This document shows, in pieces, positions 38,568 through 53,455 of a stretch of 64,000 nucleotides of DNA (its first letter is position 1; every line of letters begins with the position of its first letter). The position numbers were made by a program, and so were the translations under genes. The notes beneath the pieces are model-generated. The model made no database searches and was not told the DNA's origin. It saw nothing but the letters and a program-made list of their open reading frames with translations. The DNA lies in NCBI GenBank assembly GCA_963834305.1, contig CAWIAX010000001.1:186001-250000 (forward strand), given 5' to 3'. This DNA comes from JACCXG01 sp963834305. GTDB taxonomy: Bacteria > Acidobacteriota > Vicinamibacteria > Vicinamibacterales > 2-12-FULL-66-21.

Positions 38568-39521
38568 ATGTCGCTGCTGTGGCTGCTGACGGCGCTCGCC
38601 GTCCAGGCTGCGCCATCCACGGCGGCCTACGTCCCTGAGCGGGTCTACGATGTGCGCCAGGCGGTCTTTGCCGACTTCGAGGTGATGGTCGCGGATCTCG
38701 CCGGCGCCGACGTCGTGTTCGTCGGCGAGCAGCACGACGATCCCAACACCCACCGGCTCGAGCTGGCGCTGCTCGAGGGGCTGCGCCGGCGAGGGGCCAG
38801 ACCCGTCGTGTCGTTCGAGATGTTCGAGCGCGACGTGCAGCCGGTGCTGGCGAAGTATCTCGCCGGCGCGGTCACCGAAGAGCAGATGGTGCGCGACGCC
38901 AGGCCATGGCCGCGCTACGCCACCGATTACCGGCCCCTGCTCGAGCTGGCGAGGAGCGAAGGCTGGACGGTCGTGGCGGCGAACGTGCCGCGCCGGCTCG
39001 CCTCCGAAGTCGCCAAGAGCGGGTGGGAGGCGCTGGAACGGCTGTCGCCCGAGGACCGCGCCCTGGCGGCGCGCGACCTGCAGTGTCCCCGGGATGCGTA
39101 TTTCACGCGGTTCACCGCGGCGATGAGCGATCACGATGCGCCGACGCAGCAGCCACCCGACGGGGCAGCCGCGTCCGCCACGGAGACGGCCGCGCCGGCT
39201 GCGCCGGACGACCCCGCTGCCCGTGCGGCGGACAGCCGGGCCGAACGCTACTACTGGTCACAGTGCGTGAAGGACGAAACGATGGCCGAGTCGATCGCGT
39301 CGGCCGCTCTGGCGCGCCCAACGGGGGCCGGCCCCCTGGTGCACTTCAACGGGGCCTTCCACAGCGATTTCGGCCAGGGCACCGCCGAACGCACGCGCCG
39401 CCGCCTCCCCGGCCTCCGCGTCGCCCTCGTGACCATTCTCCCGGCCGCCGACCTCGACGCCGTCGCCCCCGCGGCGGACGACCTGACGCGCGCCGATTAC
39501 CTCGTCTACACCGTCCGCTAG
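38568..39521 (+). CDS. ChaN-like (Tiki/EreA superfamily) lipoprotein-type protein
   Basis: 317 aa, exported. VVFVGEQHDDPNTHRLELAL near 50-69 is the signature with the GE and H residues, then VVSFEMFERDVQPVLAKYL, NVPRRLASEVAKSGW and VHFNGAFHSDFGQGTAER. ChaN of Campylobacter binds haem and helps iron uptake; related Tiki proteins are peptidases. An Ala/Pro-rich disordered insert lies around 185-222. It follows terC by 3 bp with AGGAG upstream and probably shares its transcript. Confidence 0.85.
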   Translation: MSLLWLLTALAVQAAPSTAAYVPERVYDVRQAVFADFEVMVADLAGADVVFVGEQHDDPNTHRLELALLEGLRRRGARPVVSFEMFERDVQPVLAKYLAGAVTEEQMVRDARPWPRYATDYRPLLELARSEGWTVVAANVPRRLASEVAKSGWEALERLSPEDRALAARDLQCPRDAYFTRFTAAMSDHDAPTQQPPDGAAASATETAAPAAPDDPAARAADSRAERYYWSQCVKDETMAESIASAALARPTGAGPLVHFNGAFHSDFGQGTAERTRRRLPGLRVALVTILPAADLDAVAPAADDLTRADYLVYTVR

Positions 39522-39523
39522 TC

Positions 39524-40894
39524 CTACTTCAGCCGCTCTTCCCGGTCCGCCACCACGTAGGCCATCACCGCCACCGCGGCCGAGGCGCGGGCGATGCCCT
39601 GCGGATCGATCTTGTCCACCGTGTCGGCGGCGGTGTGATGGATCAGGAAATAGTCCCCCGCCGTCTCGAGCGACATCGACGGGATGCTGGCGGCCTGCAC
39701 GCTCGGGCCGATGTCGGCGCCGCCGCCGCTGTCGCCGATCCGGGCCACGCCGATCGGCTCGAGCAGGCTCGCGATCTCCCGGACGGTGCGGCGCGCCGCT
39801 TCGCTGCCGGAGAACCCGAAACCGGTCGGGTCGAAGACGCCGCTGTCGGACTCGAGCATCAGCACGTGATCGGGCAGCGCGTCGCGGTAGCGCTGCCGGT
39901 AGTCGAGGCCGCCCCGCAGGCCATTCTCTTCGTTGGTGAAGAGGACGACGCGGACCGTGCGGCGGGGGCGGAGCCCGAGCTTCTTCAGCAGCCGCAGCGC
40001 CTCCCACGTCGCCACGCAGCCGCCGCCATCGTCGCTGGCGCCGGTGCCGACGTCCCAGGAGTCGAGGTGGCCGCCGACGACGACGACCTCGTCGGGACGC
40101 TCGCGTCCGCGGATCTCGCCGATGACGTTGAAGGACAGGGCGTCAGGCAGGAACTTCGCGTCCATCTTCAGCCGGATGCGGACGGTAGCGCCGCGGTCCT
40201 GCATCCGCTGCAGCCGGTCGGCGTCTTCCGCCGCGACGGCGGCGGCAGGGATCTGCCGTGCGCCGTCGGCGTAGCGCAGCGCGCCGGTGTGCGGCGTGCG
40301 GAGCCCGGCGGGCCCCACCGCCCGGACGAGCATGGCCACGGCGCCGCGCGCCGCCGCGCGGGAGGGCCCGTCGCCGCGGTAGCGGACGGTCTCGCCGTAG
40401 GAGGTGAACGGGACGTTGAAGAGCACGATCCGGCCGCGGGCCTTGTCGCCTGCGGCGTCGAGCTCCTGAAAGCTGCGGACGACCAGGAGATCCGCGGTGA
40501 TGCCGTCCGGCGGCGTGCCGACGCTGTTGCCCAGGCCCAGCATGGCGAGCGTGTGGCGGCCGGGCGCGACAATCTCCGCGCTCTCCGCGCCGCGCACCCA
40601 GTGCGGCACCTTGACGGGATCGAGGCGAACGTGCTCGAGGCCGTCCCCCTTCATCCGCTCCGCGGCCCACTTCGCCGCGGCGTCGAGCGACGCGGAGCCG
40701 CTCAGGCGATGGCCGAACGTGTCGGTCAGCTCGGCGAGCCGCTCCCAGGCGAAGCGGCTGCCGGTGGCCTCCTCGATGATCCGGCGGGCGGGCTCGCGGT
40801 AGGGCTCGAGCCAGTTCTCGGCCGCCGCCAGCGGGGCGGACAGGGCAGCGACGACGAGGACCAGGCCGCGGCACCCTGACAATCGCGTGGACAT
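39524..40894 (-). CDS. Secreted M28 peptidase, carboxypeptidase Q-like
   Basis: 456 aa; signal peptide (ending PLAAAE), PA domain in the middle, and the co-catalytic zinc site in VVVGGHLDSWDVGTGASDDG, LFTNEENGLRGG, LESDSGVFDPTGFG and a final His in DYFLIHHTAADTVDKIDP. Removes N- or C-terminal residues from peptides outside the cytoplasm. The frame extends to 40960, but ATG 40894 begins the signal peptide and leaves 14 bp to the divergent FHA gene. Confidence 0.92.
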   Translation of the reverse strand: MSTRLSGCRGLVLVVAALSAPLAAAENWLEPYREPARRIIEEATGSRFAWERLAELTDTFGHRLSGSASLDAAAKWAAERMKGDGLEHVRLDPVKVPHWVRGAESAEIVAPGRHTLAMLGLGNSVGTPPDGITADLLVVRSFQELDAAGDKARGRIVLFNVPFTSYGETVRYRGDGPSRAAARGAVAMLVRAVGPAGLRTPHTGALRYADGARQIPAAAVAAEDADRLQRMQDRGATVRIRLKMDAKFLPDALSFNVIGEIRGRERPDEVVVVGGHLDSWDVGTGASDDGGGCVATWEALRLLKKLGLRPRRTVRVVLFTNEENGLRGGLDYRQRYRDALPDHVLMLESDSGVFDPTGFGFSGSEAARRTVREIASLLEPIGVARIGDSGGGADIGPSVQAASIPSMSLETAGDYFLIHHTAADTVDKIDPQGIARASAAVAVMAYVVADREERLK

Positions 40895-40908
40895 GAGAAC
40901 ATTCTGCC

Positions 40909-42510
40909 ATGCAGACGTCGCTTCAGCTGTCGGTCGGCGGTACCGATCGGCTGTATCCACTGCCGGAGGGCGCCCGGCTCACCGTCGGCCGGATCAAGGA
41001 GTGCGAGGTGCAGGTCGACGACCAGGCGGTGTCGCGGCGCCACTGCACCCTCGAGACGCGCGGCGCCGAGGTGGTGGTCACGGATCTCGAATCGGTCAAC
41101 GGCACGTTCGTCAACGACCGCCTGGTGCGGAGCGCCACGGCGCGGCCCGGGGATCGGATCCGGATCGGTTCAACCGATCTCGAGATCATCGGCCCGGCGA
41201 CCGCCGACCGCGGCCTGCACTCGGTGCTGACCGGGGATGATGACGACAGCACGATGGCGTCGGTCATCCGCAAGCGCTTCGAGCCGGCCCGCTTCGACTG
41301 GCTGTCGGCATCGGCCGCCACGACGACCGATGCGGGCAGCGAGGATCGGCACCTGCTGCAGCGCGCCCAGCGCCATCTCGCCATGCTGCACCGCGCATCG
41401 GAGGTGCTGGCGTCGGCCCGCGACATGGACGGGCTGGCGACCGCGACGCTCGGCTCGATTCTCGAGGTGACCGGCGGCGACCGCGCCGCGCTGGTGCTGC
41501 GCCGGCACGACCCGGCGACCGGCGGGATGGAAGTCGCGGCGGCAAAGGGGCGTGCCGGCAGCCTCGACCGCTTTGCTGTCAGCCGTACGCTCGTGGCGGA
41601 CGTCATGGACCGGGGAGTGTCCACCTTCGCCTACGACGCCGTCAACGACGACCGCTTCAACGACGGCGCCAGCGTGGTGCGGCAGCGCGTCCGCTCGGTC
41701 ATGTGCGTGCCGCTGCGGACGACCGACGACATCCTCGGCGCCCTCTACGTGGACAGCCTCAGCGCGCCGGGGCGGTTCAGCGAAGCGGACCTGGAGCTGC
41801 TCGCCGCACTCGGCAACCAGGCCGGCGTTGCGCTGCACCGCGTGCGGCTCGCCGGCGAGCTCGAGCGGCTGCTGCTCGACACCATCCGGGCGATTGCCGC
41901 CACGATCGACGCCAAGGACGGCTACACGCACCGCCATTCCGAGCGCGTCGCGGCGCTCGCCCGGCGGATCGCCGTCGAGATCGGCCTGACACCCGACGAG
42001 CAGCACACCGCGCAGCTGGCGGCGCTGCTCCACGACGTCGGCAAGATCGCCGTGCCCGATTCGATCCTCAACAAGGCCGGCCGCCTGACGCCGGAGGAGT
42101 TCGAGGAGATGAAGAAGCACCCGGCGCACGGCGCGCGCATCCTGGCCAACATCAAGAGCCCGTCGGTGACGGCCGTGCTGCCCGGCGTGCAGTTCCACCA
42201 CGAACGATGGGACGGCGGCGGCTACCCCGAGGGGCTGCGGGGTGAGCAGATCCCGCTGCTCGGCCGGCTGCTGGGCGTGGCGGACTTCTTCGATGCGCTG
42301 ACGTCCGCGCGGGCCTACCGGGCGGCCATGCCGACGGAGGAGGCGCTGGAGCTGGTCCGGCAGGGCAGCGGCACGCATTTCGATCCGCGGATCGCCGACG
42401 CAGTGCTGCGCCTGCATGCCGCCGGCGAGCTGCTGCCGCCCGACTGGGACGAGCTCCGCGCGGCCGGGCGCGGCCTGGCGCCGGCGTCGGACGCGCGGAT
42501 CGACAGGTGA
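40909..42510 (+). CDS. FHA-GAF-HD-GYP signalling protein (c-di-GMP phosphodiesterase)
   Basis: 533 aa cytoplasmic regulator. FHA domain (about 5-95; VGRIKECEVQVDDQAVSRRH, LESVNGTFVNDRL) binds phosphothreonine; GAF domain (about 165-320); HD-GYP domain (about 325-515) with LLHDVGKIAVPD near 375 and HHERWDGGGYPEGL near 437, the complete metal and GYP signatures for c-di-GMP hydrolysis. It links a Ser/Thr kinase signal to c-di-GMP turnover. No kinase gene in the window. Intact. Confidence 0.95.
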   Translation: MQTSLQLSVGGTDRLYPLPEGARLTVGRIKECEVQVDDQAVSRRHCTLETRGAEVVVTDLESVNGTFVNDRLVRSATARPGDRIRIGSTDLEIIGPATADRGLHSVLTGDDDDSTMASVIRKRFEPARFDWLSASAATTTDAGSEDRHLLQRAQRHLAMLHRASEVLASARDMDGLATATLGSILEVTGGDRAALVLRRHDPATGGMEVAAAKGRAGSLDRFAVSRTLVADVMDRGVSTFAYDAVNDDRFNDGASVVRQRVRSVMCVPLRTTDDILGALYVDSLSAPGRFSEADLELLAALGNQAGVALHRVRLAGELERLLLDTIRAIAATIDAKDGYTHRHSERVAALARRIAVEIGLTPDEQHTAQLAALLHDVGKIAVPDSILNKAGRLTPEEFEEMKKHPAHGARILANIKSPSVTAVLPGVQFHHERWDGGGYPEGLRGEQIPLLGRLLGVADFFDALTSARAYRAAMPTEEALELVRQGSGTHFDPRIADAVLRLHAAGELLPPDWDELRAAGRGLAPASDARIDR

Positions 42511-42535
42511 GTGCGGGCCCGTCCGCCCGGCCGCC

Positions 42536-43559
42536 CTACAGCGCCACCCGGTGCCGGCCGCTGTGGAGGTAGTTCATCGTCTGCACGGTGAGCAGGATGA
42601 TGAAGTCGATCTTGGTCTGATCTTCCGGCTCGCGCAGCCGCAGGTGCAGCTCGTGCGCGCGCGTCATCATGTCCTCGATCACCTGGTCGATCGTGTACTG
42701 ATATTCGCCCGTCCACTCGGCCACCAGCCGGCGGACGTCGCGGCGCACCCGTGCGATGAAGCGGGCCGCCTTCATGTTGCGGGCGTGCTCCGGCGCGATC
42801 GGAGAACAGCTTGCGGAGATCGCGATCGTAGAAGTGGGGATGGAGCAGCCCGTAGTGGCGGCGCTTGCGCTCGTAGTGCGCGCGCAGCGTCTTGCGCAGG
42901 CTCTGCAGCGGCTCCAGCTTCCGGCGGCTCCGCACCAGCATCGGCTTGCCCGCGAGCTCGGTCATCAGCGTCTCCATGTAGACGAGCTTCTTCAGCGCCG
43001 GCCAGTCGGCGTAGCGGGTGCGCCAGTCGGCATCCGGGGTCAGCCACACGGCGAACGTCTCGGCGAAGTCCTCGTCGGGATGGCTCTGGGCGTACCAGCT
43101 GTCCAGGTGCAGCACGAAGCTCTTGCTGTAGGGCTTCGGCGTGTAGTAGTCCGGGTACTGCATGTAGGACGGGCCGAACACCCGCTGCCGGCGCAGCCGC
43201 ATGCCGCAGCCGGTAGGCGTTGTCGATGGCATGGCCGGCCTCGTGGCGGAGGATCTTCATGCACCAGTCCGGCGTGCCCCCCTCGACCTCGAGCATCTGC
43301 GCGCGCTCGAGCTTCTCGAGCCGCGGGTGGGCCAGGTAGAACGGGATCGCCACGCCCGGCACGCCGTCGGGCGAGAACCACTCCGCCGACAGCCAGAAGT
43401 GCGGCTCGAAGGCCGCCAGGCCGCGGGACGTCGAGTTCCTCGCGCAGCTGGCCGAGGCGCGGCTCGAGCGCGCTCCCTTCGATCGTGACGCCCAGCTCGC
43501 AGATTCGCAGATCGAGCAGTCTGCTCGTCCGGCCAGGACGCCCATTCGGGCTCGGACAC
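42536..43559 (-). CDS. Putative zinc-binding metallopeptidase, frameshifted
   Basis: About 340 aa after repair. KILRHEAGHAIDNAYRLR has the HExxH zinc motif; FGPSYMQYPDYYTPKPYSKS, WYAQSHPDEDFAETFAVWL and WPALKKLVYMETLM match a widespread but uncharacterised metallopeptidase family. Four frame breaks (near 43,515, 43,430, 43,205 and 42,810); length 3n+1 agrees. GTG 43559 is preferred as start: it follows GGAGG and precedes SEPEWASWPDEQLLDLRI. Intracellular (no signal). The last 80 residues are intact. Confidence 0.8.
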
Positions 43560-43619
43560 GGGTGCCCTCCAGGCCACTCAGTCTATCCAGCCTGCCCCCC
43601 GCGCCGGAAACGGCCGGCA

Positions 43620-43648
43620 TTGAACAGCTTGGGTGTGATGTGATATAT
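43620..43648 (+). promoter_or_regulatory. Candidate promoter of the second TonB receptor
   Basis: TTGAAC at 43620-43625, 17-bp spacer, ATATAT/TATATC at 43643-43649, in a short AT-rich patch 57 bp before the receptor ATG. No Fur-like box was recognised. Confidence 0.5.
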
Positions 43649-43704
43649 CCTTCAGGTTGAGTAAGTTACGGCATTTTGTTCATCGCTGTCCCACAGGAGA
43701 CTCC

Positions 43705-45875
43705 ATGAACCTCCTCCGTCGTGTCGCGCTGGCCCTGGTCGTGCTGGCTGCCGGGGTCCCGGCCGCCGCGGCTGCCGAACGCCAGCAGGCGCCTGCCGCG
43801 CAGGCCCCGGACAAGCCCGATCAGCCGCCGCAGCAGAAGCCGGCGGACGACCTGAGCTACGAGGAAACCGTCGTCGTGAGCGCCTCCCGCACCGATGAGA
43901 AGCTCGTCAATGCGCCGGCCACGATGAGCGTCATCCTGGCGCAGACGATCGAGAACGCGCCGACGCGCAACTTCGCCGAGCTGCTGCGCGTCGGTGCCCG
44001 GCCTCAACATCACCCAGGTGTCGGCCCGCGACATCAACGTCACGAGCCGCGGCGCCACCGGCACGCTGGCGACCGGCCAGCTCGCGCTGCTCGACGGCCG
44101 CAGTCTCTACCAGGACTTCTTCGGGTTCGTCATGTGGGACTTCCTGCCGGTCAACCTCAACGAGATCAAGCAGGTCGAGGTGATCCGCGGCCCGGCCTCG
44201 GCCGTCTGGGGCGCCAACGCCGTCAACGGCGTGGTCAACGTGATCACCAAGTCGCCGCGCGAGATGCCGGGCACCAGCGTCACGTTCGGCTTCGGCACGT
44301 TCGACCGGTCGGTGGCCGGCCGCGACGCCGACGCCGGCGCGATGTGTGTACTTCAGCGGCACCCATGCCCAGGCCATCAACGACCGGTGGGCCTTCAAGC
44401 TGTCGGGCGGGGGCTATTCGCAGGATGCGCTGGCGCGGCCGACCGGCATCATTCCCGGTTCTCCGGGCACGCAGCTATCCGGCCTTCACCAACACCGGGA
44501 CGACCCAGCCCAAGTTCGACGGCCGGCTCGACTACGACTTCGAGGACGGCCGGCGGCTGTCGTTCGCGGGCGGCGTTCGCCGGCACCGACGGCATCATGC
44601 ACACCGGCATCGGGCCGTTCGACATCAACACCGGCTCGACGATGGGCTACGGGAAGGTGAATTTCGTCCGCAAGGGGCTGCGCGCGAGCGCGTTCACCAA
44701 CGTGCTCGACGGCAACGCCTCCAACCTGCTGACGCGCGACATCAACTTCCGGCCGATCGGCTTCGACTTCCAGACCAACACCTACGACCTCGAGCTCTCG
44801 AACGTCAACGCGGTCGCCCGCCGGCACGTCCTCAGCTACGGCGGCAATTTCCGCTACAACAAGTTCGACCTGTCGCTCGCGCCGGACGGCGACGACCGCA
44901 AGGAGTTCGGCGTCTACGTCCAGGACGAGATCTTCCTCTCGCCCCATGTTCCGGTGGGTGATCGGCGGCCGCGTCGACCGCTTCGACTTCCTCGACGACT
45001 TCGTGTTCTCGCCGCGCACCACCTTCATGATCAAGCCGCGCGAGGACCAGACGTTCCGCGTCTCCTACAACCGCGCCTACCGCTCGCCGTCGGTCATCAA
45101 CAACTTCCTCGACGTCACCGTGGTGGAGCCGGTCAACCTCGGCCTGTTCAGCCCGGCGCTGGCCGGCCGCGTCTATCCGCTGCCCATCCAGTCGGTCGGC
45201 AACCCCGACCTGAAGGAGCAGTCGCTCGACGCCTACGAGATCGGCTACACCGGCATCGTGAAGAACCGCGCCACCGTGTCGGCGGCGTTCTACGTGAACC
45301 GGACCAAGAACGACATCTTCTTCACCGAGCTGACCGGGCAGCGTTACACCGCGCAGCAACCCGCCGCCCGGCTGGCCGCTCCCGCCCGGCGTCATCGCGC
45401 TGATTCCGGGCGCGAGCTTTCCCGCGCGGTTCACCTACCTGAACTTCGGCAAGGTGACGCAGCGCGGCGTCGAGCTCGGCGTCGACAGTGCCGCTCAACC
45501 GCCACGTCAATGTCTACGCCAATTACTCCTGGCAGGGGGAGCCGGAGCCCGACGGCTTCGACATCAGCGAGCTCAACCTCCCGGCCGAGAACCGGTTCAA
45601 CGCCGGCGTCGGCGTCAGCTACCAGCGCATCCTGGCCAACCTCTCGGTCAGCTACTCCGGCGAGCGCGTTCTGGCAGGACGTGCTCGACGCCCGCTATCA
45701 CGGCACCACCAAGGCCTACACGCTGGTCAACGGCGGCGTCGGCCTGCGCTGGTTCAACCAGCAGCTGACGACGTCGGTGAAGGTCATCAATCTGGCCAAC
45801 GAGGACGTCCAGCAGCACGTGTTCGGCGACGTCCTGAAGCGGCAGGTCATCGGCGAGCTCCGCGTCGTTTTCTAG
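43705..45875 (+). CDS. TonB-dependent receptor, frameshifted
   Basis: About 720 aa after eight single-base corrections (near 43,992, 44,345, 44,474, 44,574, 44,945, 45,361, 45,489 and 45,668); length 3n+2 fits eight insertions. Signal peptide ending AAAAE, TonB-box region (YEETVVVSASRTDEKLVNAP), plug (FAELLRVVPGLNITQVSARD, EVIRGPASAVWGANAVNGVV) and barrel, ending with GELRVVF. Ligand unknown. AGGAG before ATG and its own candidate promoter. No adjacent ABC importer, so uptake partners are elsewhere. Confidence 0.87.
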
Positions 45876-45895
45876 TCCGAGGAAAGGCAGCAGGC

Positions 45896-46782
45896 ATCAC
45901 GCACGCCATCCGGCTGATCGCACTCGACATCGACGGCACCCTGCTCGACAGCCGGGGCACCCTCCCGGCCGCGAACATCGACGCGCTGGCGCGCGCGGCC
46001 GGCGCGGGCATCGAGATCGTCCTGGCCACCGGGCGGCGGTTCGACTTCGCACGTCCGGTGTTCGAACAGCTGCCCCGGCCGCTGACGCTCATCACCAGCA
46101 ACGGCGCCCTCATCAAGAACTGCGACGGGGAGATGCTGCTCCGTCACCTGCTGCCGCGCGACACCGCCCGGGCCGTCCTCGACGCCGCGCCCGGGCACCG
46201 CGACACCGCGATGCTGCTGTTCGACCGGGCCGCCGCGGCGCAGGTCGTCTACGGGCGCCCCGCGCTCGCGCACGGCCGCCTGCGGCGCTTCGTCGAGGCC
46301 AATCGCGACCACGTGTCCGAGGTCACCCCGATCGAGGCGGCGCTGACCGACGACCCGCTGCAGCTGATGTTCACGGGCAGCTGCGGCCCGATGCGCGCCC
46401 TGTTCGACCTTCTCCGGGACGAGGCGGATGCGGCGGCACGTTACGCCGTGGCGCTGACCGAATATGCCCGCCGCGACTTCTCGCTGGTCGACATCATTCA
46501 CCCGGGGTGCTCGAAGGGAGCGGCGCTGCGCGAATGGGCGACCCGCCGTGGCATCGCGCCCGCGGAGGTGATGGCGGTCGGCGACAACCTCAACGACCTG
46601 CAGATGCTCGAGTTCGCCGGCCATCCCGTCGTCATGGGCAATGCCCTGGAGGAGCTGCGCGGCCGCGGCTGGCACACGACGGCGACCAACGACGAGGCGG
46701 GGGTGGCCCGGGCCATTGCCGAGATCCTTCCCGGCGCGGCCGGCGTCCAACCACGAGGAGCACGTGTGCCACAGCAGGAACC

Positions 46783-46798
<16 letters not shown>
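45896..46798 (+). CDS. Cof-type HAD phosphatase without a canonical start codon
   Basis: About 300 aa. HAD motif I IALDIDGTLLDSRG, motif II LVTSNG-like (LITSNGALIKN), Lys in HPGCSKGAALREW and motif IV AVGDNLNDLQMLEFAGHPV are complete, with a C2B cap between. Acts on sugar phosphates or flavin/nucleotide phosphates. The frame lacks ATG/GTG/TTG upstream of motif I; GAGGAAAGG at 45879-45887 is well placed for ATC at 45896, so a rare start or a sequence error is likely. C-terminus overlaps the ABC gene. Confidence 0.85.
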
Positions 46799-48721
<1,923 letters not shown>

Positions 48722-48767
48722 ACGCCCCCCGCCCGCAGCGCCGCTACGAGTACAATCAGCGACTCCA

Positions 48768-50443
<1,676 letters not shown>

Positions 50444-51421
50444 ATGCCCCAGCGCCTCCTGCCCGCGACCGTCTGGCTCGCCCTGGGCGTGCTCGCGTGC
50501 GGCGGCGGCGGGGCGGCGGGACGCGCGCTTCCTCTCGATCGCGACGGGCGGGACCGGCGGCGTCTACTACCCGTACGGCGGCGGCCTCGCGAAGGTCCTG
50601 AACGAAGCGCTGCCGGGGGTGCGCGCCACGGCGGAGGTCACCGCGGCGTCGGTGGACAACCTGAAGCTCGATGCGCGACGGCAAGGCCGACCTGGCGTTC
50701 ACGCTTGCCGACACCCTGGCAGATGCCGTCGCCGGCCGGGGCGCCTTCGCGGGGCAGCCGGTCCCGGCCGCAAGCCTCGCCGTGCTGTATTCCAACTACA
50801 CGCACGTGGTGACGCTGGCGTCAGCCGGGATCGCCAGCCTGTCGCCGATCTGCGCGGCCGCGTCGTGTCGACCGGTTCCCCGGGCAGCGGCACCGAGGTG
50901 ATCGCGCTCCGCCTGCTGCGCGCCGCCGGCCTGGACCCGGATCGCGACTGTCCGGCGGCAGGCGCTCGGGGTCGTCGGAGTCCGCCGGGGCGCTCAAGGA
51001 CGGCAAGGTCGCGGCGTTCTTCTGGAGCGGCGGCCTGCCGACTGCCGCGATCCAGGACCTGGCGCACACGCCGGGCATCGACGATGCGGCTGATTCCCGA
51101 CGTCGAGCTGGCTGCCGGCGCTGCAGCGCGAGCACGGCGCCCTGTACTTCCCGCTCGAGGTGCCGGCCGGCGCCTACCCCGGCGTCGACGCACCCGTCCC
51201 CGTGGTCGGCGTCAGCCAACGTGCTCGTCGTTCATCGCGCGATGGCCGAGCCGCTCGCCTACGACATCACCCGGGTGCTGTTCGAGAAGCAGCCCGAGCT
51301 CGCGTCGATCCATCCGGAGGCGAGGAACCTGTCGCTCGACCGCGCCGCACGGGAGTCACCGGCGGAGTTCCATCCCGGGGCGATCCGGCTGTACCGCGAA
51401 CGAGGCGCGTGGCCGCACTAG
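50444..51421 (+). CDS. TAXI-type TRAP solute-binding lipoprotein, frameshifted
   Basis: About 323 aa. Lipobox LGVLAC with Cys near 19; RFLSIATGGTGGVYYPYGGG is the TAXI hallmark, then RDGKADLAFTLADTLADAVA, VSTGSPGSGTEVIALRLLRA, KVAAFFWSGGLPTAAIQDLA, and EFHPGAIRLYRERGAWPH at the C-terminus. At least eight frame breaks between 50,525 and 51,215, including ones near 50,672, 50,853, 50,955, 51,082 and 51,217. Delivers an unknown carboxylate to the permease downstream. The ATG abuts the ettA stop directly. Confidence 0.85.
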
Positions 51422-53384
51422 ACGCACGAGCCAGGGCCCGCCGCGTTCCGGCCCCTCGCCGGGGCGCAGGGCCGCCTTGCCTCCCTGCTGGCGGCGGCAC
51501 TCGCCGCGTATTCCCTCTACTGGGTCCTCTTCATCGTCCAGCCGCAGATCTACCGGGTCAGCTTCCTGCTGATCGCGATCGTGCTGGTGTTCCTGCTGGT
51601 GCCCGCGGCCGGTCGCGACCGCCGCGCCACGCGTGCCGCCGGCTGACTGGGTGCTGATCGCGGCGCGCCGTCGTGGCGTTCGGCTGGCCGCTCGCTCGAT
51701 TTCGCGCGCTTCGTCTACCGGGCGGCCGAGCCGCTGACCGTCGATCTGATGCTGCGGGACGCTGGCCATCGGGCTGGTGCTCGAGGCGACCCGGCGAGCG
51801 GTGGGACTCCATCCTGCCGGTGACCGCCCTCGGGTTCCTGGCGCTACGGATAGTTCGGCCCGGCGCTCGACCGCATCGGCCTGTCGCTCGTGGCGCACCG
51901 CGGTTACGGCATCGGATCGCCTCGTCGGCACGCTCTACATCACCCTCGAAGGGATGTTCGGGGTCCCGCTCGACGTGGCCGCGACCTACATCATCCTGTT
52001 CACCATCTACGGGGCGGTGCTCGAGCGGAGCGGGGCGGGCCGCTTCTTCATCGACTGGGCGATGGCGGCAAGCGGCCGGTCCGCGGCGGCGCCGGGCCGG
52101 TCGGTGACGATCGCCGGCTTTCTGCTCGGGACCGTGTCGGGCAGCGGCGTGGCGACCACCGTGATGCTCGGGTCGGTGGCCTGGCCGCTGCTGCGCCGCG
52201 CCGGCTACGCGGCCGAGACCGCCGGGGCCATGCTGTCGGCGGCCGGCATCGGCGCGCTGCTGTCGCCGCCGACCCTCGGCGCCGCGGCGTTCCTCATCGC
52301 CGAGTTCCTGCAGATCTCCTACCTGCAGGTGCTGGTGATGGCGACCGTCCCGACGCTCCTGTATTACCTCGCGATCTTCCTGATGATCGAGGCCGACGCC
52401 CGCCGGCGCGCCTTCCTGGCGCCTCCGGGCGGCGGTGCGGCGGCCGGCCTGGCCGTCCGGAGGAGCACGCGGAGGAGCCGCGGTCAGCCGGCGCCCTGAC
52501 GCGCCGCTACTGGTACCACTTCACCTCGCTGGTGGCCATCGCGGCGTTCATGGTCGCGGGCATGTCGGCGTTCCGCGCGGTGTTCTGGGCCTCGCTGCTG
52601 GCGGTGGCGCTCAGCTACCTCCGGCCGGAAACCGCGCTGACGCCCGCGCGGCTGTTCGGCGTGCTCAGGACCGGCGGCCGCGACGTGCTCGGCGTGGCCG
52701 TCACCACCGCGACCGCCGGCATCATCGTCGGCGTCGTGACGCTGACGGGCCTGGGCCTGAAGATCGCCGGGCTCATTGTCGCCGCGGCCGGCGGAACGCT
52801 CGCGCTGACCGTGATCTACTCGGCCGTGGCGGTCTGGCTGCTCGGGCTGGCGGTGCCGGTGACGGCGTCCTACATCATTGCCGCGGTCATGGTGGCGCCC
52901 GGCGCTCGTGACCTCGGGCGTGCCCGACTTCGCCGCGCACATGTTCATCTTCTATTACGCCGTGCTCTCGGAGGTCAGCCCGCCCACGGCCCTGTCGCCG
53001 TTCGCCGCCGCGGCGCTCACCGGGGGCAATCCCTTCAGGACGATGATCCTGACCTGGAAGTACACGATGCCGGCCTTTGTCGTGCCGCTGGTGTTCACGC
53101 TGAGCGCCGCGGGGACGGGGCTCCTGCTGCGGGGTTCGCCGGGCGGCGTGGCGCTGGCGATCTTGACGGCAACCGCCGGCATCGCCGCCTTCGCGGCGGC
53201 GTTCGGCGGGTGGGCCTGGGGGCCTCTCGGCCTCGCCACGCGGTCCCTCGCGGGGGCTGCCGGCGTCTCGTTCCTGCTGGGCACGGCGGAAGGGGCGGCC
53301 GCGGGAACGGCCATGGCCGGGCTGGTGCTCATCTTGCAGTTCATGGCGGCATCGCGCCGGAACCACTTCGGACCGCGCCGCTAA
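51409..53384 (+). CDS. TRAP transporter fused permease (4TM-12TM), frameshifted
   Basis: About 655 aa of membrane helices. SLYWVLFIVQPQIYRVSFL and LIAIVLVFLLVPAAG form the small-subunit part; LEGMFGVPLDVAATYIILFT, GFLLGTVSGSGVATTVMLGS, AGAMLSAAGIGALLSPPTLG and YYAVLSEVSPPTALSPFAA are the DctM-type signatures. Na+-driven uptake with the TAXI protein. Frame is badly broken at 51,460-51,920, with one more break near 52,903. The start (GTG 51409 overlapping the TAXI stop) is tentative. The C-terminal third is intact. Confidence 0.82.
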
Positions 53385-53455
53385 GTCGTCCACTGGACAC
53401 AGCTTACGCGGCGGCAGGTATCCCCAGACTGCGAGCGCGACCTGGCCGGCGCCAC

